Shown here piece after piece: positions 1 through 11,457 of a stretch of DNA of 64,000 nt. The position numbers and the translations under genes are program-made. Under the pieces are notes generated by a model. The model made no database searches. It was given only the letters and a program-made list of their open reading frames with translations, and was not told the DNA's origin. Position 1 is the stretch's first letter. The number at the start of each line of letters is the position of its first letter. The stretch comes from Pegoplata infirma (Eukaryota; Arthropoda; Insecta; Diptera; Anthomyiidae): the NCBI GenBank assembly GCA_963921195.1, contig OY992536.1, positions 229,312,023 through 229,376,022 of the forward strand. Reading direction: 5' to 3'.

Positions 1-443
1 TTTATAAAAAAAAATTCATATTGCTATTGTTATTTCCACTCAAGGTGTTCCAATTTTATGCTAAAGTATTGCCAATCTGTTGTTAGTAAGTATTATGTAT
101 CTAATTGCATATTTAGATGGTCAGACATGATAAAAATGTTTATAGTTTAAGAAAATATTGAATAACACTTAAATAATAACACTACCCACCAACATTTTCC
201 TTACCAAACAATTGGTTCCAGAAAGAATTATATTATCCTGAAATCGATTCTACTAAACAATCCACAATCGATGATTTTTGTCTAAAATTTTTTGAAAAAA
301 TGACCTCAAGGCTCGAGCTAGAATAATTCTTCTTAAAATATAATATTTTAAAGGTCAAATAAAACAATTTTTTTTTTTTATAATAACAATTAATTAGAAT
401 TCGAACAAAAAGTTAAGCACATCTAAAGTGGTTTGTCCCAAAT
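1..443. other. AT-rich DNA without recognised feature
   Basis: I see no coding region, RNA gene or element end here. The sequence is AT-rich with short homopolymer runs and leads into the terminal repeat of the V element. Confidence 0.5.
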
Positions 444-1087
444 AAGGCATTCCACACCAAATGTCACGCTACAGAATAACCCTTGTCCCATGAATTTCTG
501 AATTGGTTGTATTGATAGCCCTATATGAAATTAAGAAAATTGGGATTTTGGGGTTTTAAACTTTTCAAAACCTGAGCTTAGTAGGCAAGGCTATATATTG
601 AAAAAATGTCAAATTTGTGCCGAGTTGCCTTGAAGAAATATTTATTGATTTAAAACAGAATGCATTATAATCTCAAATTTTTACATTCTTGTATATTTTT
701 TGTGCACTTAAAAAATTATGTCATTAATTGTTTGTAGTTTATTTAAAAAGTTTTACGTTTAGTCGTTTTTAAAAGAAAAAACATTTGTTTGATGTTCAGT
801 TTTTATTAATGACTACTTCTGTCCTTTGTTTCAAAAATAAAACACTAAAAAATAAATACTTTCATTAACATTTAATTTTTAAAGTCATTTATTTTTGTTC
901 TGTAAGTAAAAACTACTGATTATTCTTTAAATTTTTAATGATTTGTGTCAGTAATTTTTTTTTTAAATTGTTGGCATTTTTTAAGGAAATATCATTAGTT
1001 TTTACCTACACAAGTAGGTTATTTTTTTGTAGAAAAAAAGTACAAGAAATTATTTATAGAAATATAAAAACATGTTTGTATCAAGTG

Positions 1088-1148
1088 ACTTTGGCACGAT
1101 GGGTAGAGTGTCTGGCCAGAATGTAGTTGATTGCGGGATCGATTCCCC
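1088..1148 (+). promoter_or_regulatory. tRNA-like internal Pol III promoter in TIR-A copy 1
   Basis: A box-A-like TGGCACGATGGGTAGAGTG (1092-1110) is followed by a box-B-like GGGATCGATTCCCC (1135-1148), close to the consensus GGTTCGANTCC. The spacing fits a tRNA body. I could not fold a convincing acceptor stem, so this is read as a tRNA-derived promoter module and not a tRNA gene. It is conserved in all three TIR-A copies. Whether it is transcribed is inference. Confidence 0.7.
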
Positions 1149-1469
1149 AAAATTTTATTAAAAATTTTTAAAAAAATATTTCAATAGAAAATTGTAAAAA
1201 ATAACCTACGAAATCATTAATTTTTATTGTTTTCGTAGGTTATTTTTTTGAAATTTGTTGGTAAAAATAACAGAAATATCTTTAATTTTTATTGTTTTCG
1301 TAGGTTATTTTTTTCGAATTTGTTGGTAAAAAAGACTGAAGAAACCGTAATTTTTTAATGTTTAATGTTATTTATTTTAGAAAATTTTGTCAACAGTAAA
1401 AAATAAATGTTGATGTTTGTTAAAGCTAATGAATAATTACTGGGATGGTTTTAAATTGTTTATTCACTA

Positions 1470-2200
1470 CCCAGCAAAACTTTGGTAATGGGTAGTGATT
1501 ATATAACACATTACCAGGTAGTGTATATACCTTATTTGTAGCATTATTTTAGGATGTCTTACCAAACATTTGTTCCACAACGTATTATTTTAAAGTGAAA
1601 AATAATGCATTACTAATAATTTGCTACGTAATGCATGATTATTGGAAAAAATGTATTTCATATTTATTATTTCTAAACATTAAATCATGGATGACTTATA
1701 TTTGGTTACATTATGTATTATTTGAAAGTTTGTAATAATGCATTATTTATAATTGGATGCATAATGCATTACAATAACATAAAAAATAATTATTTTATAA
1801 AAAATGCATGAGTTTAAACTAGAGATGGGCTCACGACAGGAAATTTCTAACGACACACACTCACGAGCATATTTTATCTACTTACACTCACTAACAATCA
1901 CGTGAGTAAATTTAATACAAAATTACTTTTTCACTACTCGTAACACCTTATATATTATCTTCTGGTATGCTATATTATTTCATTTCTCGTAACCTATAAA
2001 ATATCATATATTTTACACCTTACTCGTATTCATCGTTATAAATTTATGACTTATTTTATACCTTACTGGTATTCTTTGTGATAATGTGGATGCATTACTT
2101 TGAGTCTCATCGCCTGTTAAAATCATCAATGCTGCAATGTATAAAATAAGAGATCCTATACCTTATTTTAACCTTATTTGGTAATCTAAGTTTTGCTGGG
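1470..2200 (+). mobile_element. CCCAGC-ended TIR element, copy 1
   Basis: Termini are CCCAGCAAAACTTTGG and TAAGTTTTGCTGGG, flanked by TA on both sides (1468-1469 and 2201-2202). TIR-A copies 2 and 3 run uninterrupted through this point, giving the empty site. The 731-bp interior is AT-rich, with repeated AATGCATTA motifs and no ORF. A piece at about 1822-1917 resembles the left part of the TAGAGATGGG / TCACGTGAGT hAT elements near 47.7 kb. Copy 2 lies inverted at 2479-3211. Confidence 0.85.
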
Positions 2201-2478
2201 TAGTTTTAAGTGTGTTTTTCATTTATTTTTGCCTACAAAATATTTTGAGTGTGGGCTATCGATTAAATTTTTTTTTTTGGAAAATTTTCAGAACCCGTTC
2301 TGAAATTTTTTATTTTTTAAAAAAGTCAATTTATCAAAAATCCGGGCTTTTTTAATTTTTTTTTTAGTTTAGATGTTTGTCCATCCACACAAAAAATTCA
2401 GAAACGTGTTTTTCGTTTTTTTCGAGAAAATCGCATTTGAATTTTAAATTTTATAACAATTGTGTAATTTGCTTGTAT

Positions 2479-3211
2479 CCCAGCAAAACTTAGATTACCA
2501 AATAAGGTATAAAATAAGGTATAGGATCTCTTATTTTATACATTGCAGCATTGATGATTTTAACAGGCGATGAGACTCAAAGTAATGCATCCACATTATC
2601 ACAAAGAATACCAGTAAGGTATAAAATAAGTCATAAATTTATAACGAAGAATACGAGTAAGGTGTAAAATATATGATATTTTATAGGTTACGAGAAATGA
2701 AAGAATAAAGCATACCAGAAGATAATATATAAGGTGTTACGAGTAGTGAAAAAGTAATTTTATATTAAATTTACTCACGTGATTGTAAGTGAGTGTAAGT
2801 AGATAAAATATGCTCGTGAGTGTGTGTCGTTAGAAATTTCCTGTCGTGCGCCAATCTCTAGTTTAAACTTATGCATTTTTTTATAAAATAATTATTTTTT
2901 ATGTTATTATAATGCATTATGCATCCAATTATAAATAATGCATTATTTCAAACTTTCAAATAATACATAATGTAACCAAATATAAGTCATCCATGATTTA
3001 ATGTTTAGAAATAATAAATATGAAATACATTTTTTCCAATAATAATGCATTACGTAGCAAATTATTAGTAATGCATTATTTTTCACTTGAAAATAATACG
3101 TTGTGGAACAAATGTTTGGTAAGACATCATAAAATAATGCTACAAATAAGTTATATACATTACCTGGTAATGTGTTATATAATCACTACCCATTACCAAA
3201 GTTTTGCTGGG
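2479..3211 (-). mobile_element. CCCAGC-ended TIR element, copy 2 (inverted)
   Basis: This is the reverse complement of copy 1 with few differences, 733 bp, flanked by AT at 2477-2478 and 3212-3213. The empty site is seen in V2 near 21935 (GCTAGTATTTTCTTG, against GCTTGTAT and ATGTTCTTG flanking here). It contains the same captured hAT-like piece (about 2762-2858). The short reading frame at 3020-3226 spans its right part and is not regarded as a gene. Confidence 0.85.
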
Positions 3212-3595
3212 ATGTTCTTGTTTTAACGTTGCGAATGAGTATTATTAATTGCATAAATATTATTCATACGCTCTGTTGAAGCAAGAAAATTAAAGCAAAT
3301 TACTAAATTGTTATGAAATTTAAAATTCAAATGCGATTTTCTCGAAAAAAACGAAAAACGCGTTTCTTAATTTTTTTTGTGTGGATGGACAAACATTTAA
3401 ACTTTTAAAAAAATTCAAAAAAAGTGGCCGGATTTTTAATAAATTGACTTTTTTAAAAAATGATAAATTTCAGAATGGGTTCTGAAAATTTTCCAAAAAA
3501 AAAATTTAGAAGTTTACGGTACACATGTTTATTTTCGCTGGACATTTGGTGTGGAATGCCTCGTATATGGGAAAATATTTGGAAGGTTATTCTAA

Positions 3596-4183
3596 CAAGG
3601 GAAGTATCTCAACCCTTATGAACCGATTTGCCTGAAACTTAAAATATATATCAAAGAGACAATTCTAAGGTTGGGGTGTCTCGGCTTATCGGCCATATCG
3701 GGGATTTAGGGGTTCAAAACATGGGTCAAAAAATGGCGAAAAAATCGTTTTTTGGATTTTTCAGCCATTTCTTTTTAAGAAACTATATGATGTATGCATA
3801 TGAGAAGAAAGGTTTTTTTAATGCCTATTTAATGGTGGCATAACCTTGTAAAAATTCTGCTTCTTTAAATATTTTTTTCAGGAAAATGTGTAAATTTTGG
3901 GGGGTACTTATATGAAGACATAGACCTACGATATCCATATGGATAAGAAATAATCTTTATTAAATTTAAGTCGACCCGTATTTTTGCCCTAGACGATATT
4001 CCCGTTAGTTCGGAAGTTATCAAAATTTTCCCAAAGGTCCACATGGTTTCATAAGGGAACAACAAAATTTTTAAACACCGATATGGCCGATATGCCGAGA
4101 CACCCCAACCTTAAAATCGTCTCCTTAATATATATTTTAAGTTTCAGGCAAATCGGTTCATAAGGGTTGAGATACTTCCCTTG
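3596..4183. mobile_element. PIF/Harbinger-like MITE U, copy 1
   Basis: The ends are long inverted repeats of roughly 100 bp, beginning CAAGGGAAGTATCTCAACCC and ending in its complement. Flanks TAA and TAA agree with the three-base TWA target duplications of PIF/Harbinger elements. Copy 2 is at 55115-55701 with almost the same length (587 against 588 bp). A short minus-strand frame with matching residues exists in both copies, but it is explained by DNA identity and has no family features. Confidence 0.7.
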
Positions 4184-4540
4184 TAAGAGGGTGAATTTCA
4201 CCTGGTGAAATAGGATAAACAATTGTATTGTAGTACTCTTCAAAGTTCGATTTTCGAACTTGAAATTTTGATTCCAATTTAATTAATAGCCTTATAAAAT
4301 TACAAGAAAAACTTGTAACTTTTTTTTCTACCTCCTATTTGACAAAAATTCCTAGTAATTTTACAAGCTTTTTACCAATAATTTTGTAATTTTACAAGGT
4401 TTTTACCAATAAAATTGTAAATTTACAAGCTTTTTACCAATAATTTTGTAATTTTACAAGCTTTTTAACAATAAAATTGTAAATTTACAGTTTTTTTGCG
4501 CTAGATTTTTGATAAAGCATTTAGTTATATTTAATTTAAA
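4184..4540. repeat. TTGTAATTTTACAAG-rich fragment (P-like)
   Basis: From about 4297 to 4500 a unit of about 33 bp (TTTTACAAGCTTTTTACCAA plus AAATTGTAA variants) is repeated in tandem. It matches the interior of the P elements at 24.6, 25.9 and 49.0 kb. Neither P terminus is recognisable, so this is a fragment. Confidence 0.6.
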
Positions 4541-6042
4541 ATAAAACAAGAATGTTGAATTCGGCTGTGCCGAATCTTTTTTCTTTTGGGGGGTCGGAAG
4601 TGGTAATTGGGGGGGGGGGCAAATTTCCTCTCGAAATATATATCGTCGAACTATATTCAATAAATGCCAACTCGAAAAAGCTTACTGTTCAGGAGAGCTA
4701 AAAAACTAGTTATTTCGCATATTATTGCAAAAATAAACAATGTACCTTCCACAAGATGGTTTAAATATTCTAAACAATTTTTACCTATGCAAAAATTTTC
4801 ATATTTTGCACTTGTTTGCGTATTTTTCAGAGATGGCATTAATTACTATATCAAAAAACAAATATTTTTTTAGAGTTGGCATATTTTGTCGGAAAATAAA
4901 AATACATTTTTTTTGGAAAAATTTTTAAAATTTTTTTTTTTTTTGGTTTTTGTTATCCTTAGTACGGTAATTGCAAAAACTGAACAAAAAATTAAAAATC
5001 TTTGCATATTTTTAAAACTTACTAGCTCCGGAAGCCTTTTAATCTCAGGGTGGTCAACTTTGGCACTCTGTAACTCACGCTGTATTGCAATAGAGTCACT
5101 CTAAACTAGCTATTTTGAAAGCTTATATCATTGACTTTATTTGCCCCATTCATAATGTTTCAATCTGATAAATAGTTTGAAAGTTACATAAATATAAGGA
5201 ATTTTTTTTTTGGCAAACACTATTTACCGATATTTTCAAAATGCCAATATCTCGAGAACCAGTCATTAGATATCAAAATCTTTACAAGATTCGTGTTTAG
5301 CATGGCAAATGCAATAAGATATGTTGTCTAATTTTTTTAAAAAAAAATTTTGAAAAATTTTTGGAAATTTACAATGGGAGTTGGCATTTATTTCCACCAA
5401 AAAAATATGTACTTTGAGTTAGCAGAATAACAAAAATGGATGTAAAACGACCACAAATTATTTTTTTGCTCTGAAATTTTTATGGCAGATAGGTATTACA
5501 TAGGGGAGCTATTTGCCATCGGAAACTAATTTCCGTCAAATTTGAGTTGGCATATTTTGAATATAGGTTCACGATATTTAAAAATACATTCTTATGCTTT
5601 TTACACTAAAGAAATACAAGTTTATCATTATTTAAAAATTTTATTCCACGCCCAAAAAAGGGGGGCGGACCGAAAAAACGACATTATCTAATTCTCTGGG
5701 TCCAAAAGCAGGACTTTGAATTTCTTGTAGCATAAAAATTTTGCATTTGTTAAACAAAAACACAAAAAGGGGACCTTTTTTCCCCTGGTCCGATTTTGTT
5801 CATTTACGAACTTAACTTGCCTAGGAACATAAGACATATTTCTGCCAAATGTCGGGAGTCTAGCTCTTTTATTTTGGACTGCATCGTGTTAACGGACGGA
5901 CGGACATCGTTAGAATGTCTTACAATCGATCACTGATCATAAATATATATACTTTATGGGATCCTAGATCTATATTTTGATGCGTTACACACGGAATGAC
6001 AAAATGAGTATACCCCCATACTGTAGTTGGAGGGTATAAAAA
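4541..6042 (+). mobile_element. DINE-1/INE-1-like element (subtype with CACGCCC block)
   Basis: The left block contains TTCGGCTGTGCCGAATC (about 4556). The body has CCACGCCCAAAAAAGGGGGG (about 5645). The right part carries the GACGGACGGACATCG tract (about 5893), ATATATACTTTATGGG and GTTACACACGGAATGAC, and it ends in a TACCCCC...GGAGGGTATAAAAA hairpin. These are hallmarks of dipteran DINE-1/mini-me Helentron-type non-autonomous elements. About 1 kb between the blocks (4640-5560) is AT-rich, is not seen in the other copies, and may be a further diverged insertion. Confidence 0.75.
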
Positions 6043-7411
6043 TTTAATCCATTCGGAGATATTTTGGTTTAAGAAAAACCACTTTTTAAAACAGTGAGGG
6101 GGCACACACATACTATAACCTTTATGCTTGTGTCGTAGTAGCAAGCGAAAAGTCAAGCAAGGAACAGAATTTTATTGTGTACGTGTGACGACTGCGCACA
6201 AGCAGCATTTTTTAGCCTATTCCCGTGGGAATAGGAATTACAAAAATGCCCGACACTGTTTTACAAAGATGAAAATTTGAAAAGTTAGCAATATCTCGGA
6301 AACGGTTCTACTTCTGAAACTTTGAACTTTATTTTCAGATTTTACATGAAAAATAAGTGCAAAATGTTGTTTATCAAACTCTGTAAACAAGTGTAAGAGT
6401 TCTTCTGGAAAAAGTTTAAAAACAGTTATATCTGAAATTTTAGTTATGAAACATATCTGTAACCTTGTCTACAGAAGTGTTTCTAAAAAAATGGATATTG
6501 AGTTAAAAAAAAAGCTTCTCAAGACCTGGATGCACCCTAGCCTTAATAATTACCCTTAAATTGTTGTTAAGTGTAATATTGAAAATTAAAATTTTATTTG
6601 CTGTAATAAATTATTTCGAAACTATAATTTCTAACTTGACAACATATGGAATTTCATTGCCCGGCTACATAATCGCTAAATCATTTACTAATTTGGTTTT
6701 CAAAAATTTATGAAAAAAAAAATCATGTCTACATTACTCCAAAAACACACAACTCCATAACAACCCTAAAGCCATTTAGAGGGAATTTTGTTATTACACA
6801 CATATTTATTTTGCAAAATATATAAATACAAGTTTTTAACGAAAAGCAAAGTTTAATGAAAAATTACAAAATAACCGACGATGATGCACCCTTTTTTTCA
6901 CGTTGGCCTGCAACAAAACAACAGTCAGTCCGTCCACACACGTTAAACGAAAAATCATTAAGAATTAATAAAGGAATACAAAAGGATACAATAATAAACA
7001 AGTCTATGGATACTTTGATTTTTTTTTCGGTTTATGTTCTTTGGTTGCAAGTTGTGGATGGAGCAGAGAAGGGGTTAAAACGACCACACATATGTGCCAC
7101 TATTGAATTATTAATAATTTTTTCTTTCAGTATTGTTGTTGTGTTGAATTGGTGAGTTGTGGCTTCTACAATCAATATTTTGCTGCAGCAGCAACACAAC
7201 AAACGACGATTTCCAACACATTCTACTTATTTTTTAATGCCCAATCAACATAATGATAATATGATTGCGTGTCAACAACCAGACATAATCTTTGCAAGAA
7301 AATTTCAAGAATATGTTTTTACACATTTTTTTGTTTTGTTTTATATGTATGTTGAAAATATTATTTGTTAATTGTATTTTTTTTTTTATTGCTCTGATTA
7401 AACATAAAAAC
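6043..7411. other. AT-rich DNA, probably unique
   Basis: No repeat shared with the rest of the window was recognised over most of this stretch. A 99-codon frame at 6856-7155 has low-complexity composition and no domain I can name, so I do not call it a gene. It could be host intronic or intergenic DNA. Confidence 0.4.
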
Positions 7412-7431
7412 AAGTGAGGTTTTAATACCCT

Positions 7432-7612
7432 ACATTAAAAAAGAAAAACTCTATCGAAAAATTAGTAAAACGATTTTTAGTTTGAATTAGCAAATTTTTA
7501 GCAGATTTATCTGCTGTAAAGGATATTTGACTTAAATTCTCGGACATTTATAAAAAACAGACATTTTTCTGTAATTTTACTGATTCTGTTTGCTGAATTT
7601 AAAATTATGCTT
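7432..7612 (-). mobile_element. TIR-W fragment (terminal part)
   Basis: The sequence matches the reverse complement of the right end of W (about 52170-52318): AAAGAAAAACTCT, then GTTTGAATTAGCAA, TTTAGCAGATTTATCTGCTG and a TCTGTAATTTTACTG tail. The remaining W interior is absent. Confidence 0.55.
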
Positions 7613-7773
7613 TTGGCACTTAAGTAATACATCTTTATAATTATTTAAATAAATGTTAATATCCACGCCCACTAAAGGGGGCGGAACAAAACAAAACGAC
7701 ATCAAATTGTTTTATTTCCTTAACAAAAATACAAAAAAAAAAACTGCCAAAAAGTGTCGTTTTTCTGACGTTG

Positions 7774-10700
7774 CACAGTGCGACATTTGGCCAATCTAGG
7801 TGGACAAAAATCGAAAAATAAAAGTTGGCGAATTGTTATAATTTAAATGAATGTGACAGCAAACAATCCATATACTATGGAAATAATCATAATATGACGA
7901 AAAAAGTGCTGTTTCATTTGATACAGGAGTTTAAAGTCACATCTTGTAATAGACTTTTGATAAATAAAATATATTTTTGAGCACCATCCCAACTTCAAAC
8001 ACTTATAACTTTTTTGCTGTTGTAGTTATAGGTCCATTTCTTTTTTTAAAAATACAGTATTTTTAATCTAGTTTTTAAATCCGTGCTCATTTTTTAATTT
8101 AATCGAAAACTTATTGTTGTAATTTATTAAAAACAAAAATTAAAAATTAAAAAAAAAAAAAGAAAAAAACGGAAACTTCGTTGGAATAAAACTATAGTTT
8201 CCTCACGCTCCCTCACACGACCTATACATGTGGCAGGTGTTGGAATATCTCTAGTAAGAGATTAAACCATGTTTGCTGGCGATTTTTTGCGATTTATAGA
8301 GAATTTTAAAGTTTAGTGAACGTCTAAAATGGACTTTTTGCTTGATTTTTTTTTAATTCCAGAGACTTTTAGTTTTAAACTATATGAAAAATACACTTAT
8401 ATTGCACATAAAATTGAATGATTATGTAAGAATACATTATAATATAAAATGTAATGTGTTATTACACCAAACCCTTGTTTAACGGCATTACATTTTTTTA
8501 ACGATGTTTAGTTTTTGTATAAAATATGGGAAAATTGAATAATTGTTAAATTCGTAGAATTCGCAATGGAATTAAAATAATGAAAACCAAATAACTTTAA
8601 TTTTTTGGTTTGAAATTCTAAAATATGAGTGATACAAATCACACGATTTCAATAAATTACTGTACTGCTATTTCTATTTCTATTGTAAAATCGTTTTGTG
8701 TGTAATAAATTTATAAAACTGCAAATAGTGGGTTGACCACGCCCCTTTTTGTTACAGTATAGAGTTAATTTTACAATGTACATAAGTCAAAAAAGGAAAT
8801 CTAGCCCAAGGTTGTCCAAAACAGCTTAAATGTCTGTTATAAAAAAAGTGGGCGTATACCGCCCATCAATAATAGTCTTCGAGGTTATTGTGTACATTTT
8901 TTTTTACAAAATGGTACACAAATAATAATTTTTTTACAAAATCTCATAAAAATTCTTCAAATTACACTGTACAACACAAAAAAAAATTACAAGGTCAGAC
9001 CAAAAAATTTTGATAGAAGAGACAAAAAAAAAATACACGTGTATCGGCGTTTTGAAAGTTTACATCTGGGTTTCATTTTAGGGGGAGGTAAAGTTTCCCC
9101 CAAATGCAAATGTTGTATTGTAAATCGTCTTTGAATATCGAGTGAAGCTTACGTTTAAAGTATATGGTGTGTTCAGCAAATTTATATAAAATGACACGGA
9201 GAACATTTTTGTGGAATATATTAACCCTCTAGCTCCTCACGATAAGGGTCTTTTTTGTCCTTCTTTTCAAAAAGAGCAAAAAACACCATTAAAACAGGGA
9301 TTTAAGGGGTTTAAATGTTCCGCAAAAATATTCGCCGTGAAATTTTACTATAAGTCCCTGAATACGCTAAAACTGAAAACTCAACCAGAAAGTCAGAAAT
9401 AAGACACAACAAAAGAGATCTTAGGGTTAATTTCGCATTTATTAAGAAAATCGAGTAAAGCTTACGTTTAAAGTATATGGTGTGTTCAGCAAATTTATGT
9501 AAAATGTTACGGGGAACATTTTTGTGGAACATGTTAACCCTCTAACTCCTCAAAAAAAGGGTCTTTTTTGTCCTTCTTTTCAAAAAAAAGCAAAAAACAC
9601 CATTAAAACAGGGATTTAAGGGGTTTAAATGTTCCGCAAAAATATTCGCCGTGAAATTTTACTATAAGTCCCTGAATACACTAAAACTGAAAACTCAACC
9701 AGAAAGTCAGAAATAAGACACAACAAAAGACAGTTTAGGGTTAATTTCGCATTTATTAAGAAAATTGAGTTAAGCTTACGTTTAAAGTATATGGTGTGTA
9801 AAGCAATTTTATGTAAAATGTTACGGAGAACATTTTTGTAGAATATGTTAACCCTCTAACTCCTCAAGATAAGGGTCTTTTTTGTCCTTCTTTTCAAAAA
9901 GAGCAAAAAACACCATTAAAACAGGGATTTAAGGGGTTAAAATGTTCCGCAAAAATATTTGCCGTGAAAGGGACTTATAGTAAAATTTCACGGCGAATAT
10001 TTTTGCGGAACATTTTAACCCCTTAAATCCCTGTTTTAATGGTGTTTTTTGCTCTTTTTGAAAAGAAGGACAAAAAAGACCCTTATCTTGAGGAGTTAGA
10101 GGGTTAACATATTCTACAAAAATGTTCTCCGTAACATTTTACATAAAATTGCTTTACACACCATATACTTTAAACGTAAGCTTAACTCAATTTTCTTAAT
10201 AAATGCGAAATTAACCCTAAACTGTCTTTTGTTGTGTCTTATTTCTGACTTTCTGGTTGAGTTTTCAGTTTTAGTGTATTCAGGGACTTATAGTAAAATT
10301 TCACGGCGAATATTTTTTCGGAACATTTAAACCCCTTAAATCCCTGTTTTAATGGTGTTTTTTGCTTTTTTTTGAAAAGAAGGACAAAAAAGACCCTTTT
10401 CTTGAGGAGTTAGAGGGTTAACATGTTCCACAAAAATGTTCCCCGTAACATTTTACATAAATTTGCTGAACACACCATATACTTTAAACGTAAGCTTTAC
10501 TCGATTTTCTTAATAAATGCGAAATTAACCCTAAGATCTCTTTTGTTGTGTCTTATTTCTGACTTTCTGGTTGAGTTTTCAGTTTTAGTGTATTCAGGGA
10601 CTTATAGTAAAATTTCACGGCGAATATTTTTGCGGAACATTTAAACCCCTTAAATCCCTGTTTTAATGGTGTTTTTTGCTTTTTTTTGAAAAGAAGGGCA

Positions 10701-11183
10701 AAAAAGACCCTTTTCTTGAGGAGTTAGAGGGTTAACATGTTCCACAAAAATGTTCCCCGTAACATTTTACATAAATTTGCTGAACACACCATATACTTTA
10801 AACGTAAGGTTTACTCGATATTCAAAGACGATTGGCAATACAACATCTGCATTTGGGGGAAACTTTACCTCCCCCTAAAATGAAACCCAGATGTAAACTT
10901 TCAAAACGCCGATACACGTGTATTTTTTTTTTGTCTCTTCTATCAAAATTTTTTGGTCTGACCTTGTAATTTTGGAAAAAATTTGATTTTGTTGTGCAGT
11001 GTTATTTAAGCAATTTCTTAAAAAATAGTTAATTTCCCAAAAATGGGCGTGGCAATTGTTCGATTGTTCCAGATTTTGTTGTCAATATTAGTTATGTCCT
11101 ACATTATTATCAAACCAAATTTCAAGCCAGGATCTTTTAAATTAGATTTTTGTCCACCTAGATTGGCCAAATGACGCACTGTG
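7774..11183. mobile_element. Transib-like element with RSS-like ends
   Basis: Both termini read heptamer CACAGTG, a 23-bp spacer, then nonamer ACAAAAATC (left 7774-7780 and 7804-7812; right, inverted, 11177-11183 and 11145-11153). The spacers differ at one base. The flanks carry an exact 5-bp duplication, CGTTG (7769-7773 and 11184-11188). The related DINE at 42145-42175 runs through the site without an insertion (CAGAGGTTAGTTAAGTTC). Transib elements are known for CACWRTG ends, 5-bp target duplications and RAG-signal-like termini. This 3410-bp copy has no transposase, so it is non-autonomous. Its interior is mostly a 2-kb palindrome. Confidence 0.85.
8987..10969. repeat. 2-kb palindrome made of mirrored 313-bp tandem repeats
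   Basis: The left arm (about 8987-9969) and right arm (about 9986-10969) are near-perfect reverse complements separated by 16 bp. Each arm holds two full copies and one partial copy of a 313-314-bp unit; unit starts on the left arm are marked by AAGCTTACGTTTAAAG at 9145, 9458 and 9772. The units carry TTAACCCTCTA and GGGATTTAAGGGG motifs. The arms end in a block with TACACGTGTATC and GGGGGAGGTAAAGT. The short frames 9311-9532 (-) and 10423-10644 (+) are mirror images and are not genes. Confidence 0.9.
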
Positions 11184-11457
11184 CGTTGGTTTAGTTCTTC
11201 AAGGGAAAAATTTTTTCCTCTGGTCCGATTTTGTCCGTTATGAACTTAAACCGTCTATGACCATGAGACATATTCGTGTCAAACTTCAGGAGTCTAGCAC
11301 TTTTATGTTGGACTTCATCGTGTCTTATGCAGACAGACGGACAATCGGAATGTCTTAGATGAATGATCTTAGATTTATGTTGGACTTCATCGTGTCTTAT
11401 GCAGACAGACGGACAATCGGAATGTCTTAGAGTCGATCATAGATCGGTGATACAGTA

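Larger units (their letters stand above)
705..2251 (+). mobile_element. TIR-A element copy 1, tRNA-promoter-bearing, inserted in V1
   Basis: The left end is CACTTAAAAAATTATG and the right end TATTTTGAGTG. The flanking dinucleotides are TG at 703-704 and TG at 2252-2253. Sister copies are 15824-17724 and 56034-56828. The uninterrupted length is about 0.8 kb; this copy is split by a CCCAGC-ended element at 1470-2200. The empty site is visible in V2 near 21690, where V sequence continues directly into GGGCTATCGATTAAA. It contains a tRNA-like Pol III promoter and repeated hairpins of the form AACCTACGAAA...TTTCGTAGGTT. It has no ORF. Confidence 0.85.
444..3562 (+). mobile_element. Foldback TIR element V, copy 1 (interrupted)
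   Basis: The termini are inverted: GGCATTCCACACCAAATGTC on the left and GACATTTGGTGTGGAATGCC on the right. The inner part is itself a foldback, with about 220 bp on the left (about 2254-2478) mirrored at about 3260-3530. A sister copy without insertions lies at 21442-22255. This copy is inflated by a TIR-A element (705-2251) and by a CCCAGC-ended element (2479-3211). No coding capacity is visible, and the superfamily is not assigned. Confidence 0.75.

Noticed and set aside
1088..1148. Genuine tRNA gene in TIR-A
   Set aside because: Boxes A and B are present, but acceptor and anticodon stems are not convincing, and the block is always embedded in a mobile element.
3865..4065. Frame conserved between U copies (3865-4065 and 55344-55586, minus strand)
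   Set aside because: The copies are near-identical at DNA level, so the shared residues carry no evidence of coding. It overlaps the TIR-rich element body.
6856..7155. 99-codon frame as a possible small host protein
   Set aside because: Biased AT-rich composition, no domain, no splice context and no conserved copy.
9311..9532. Two nearly identical 73-residue frames (9311-9532 minus, 10423-10644 plus)
   Set aside because: They are the same 313-bp repeat in the two palindrome arms, with no protein family resemblance.
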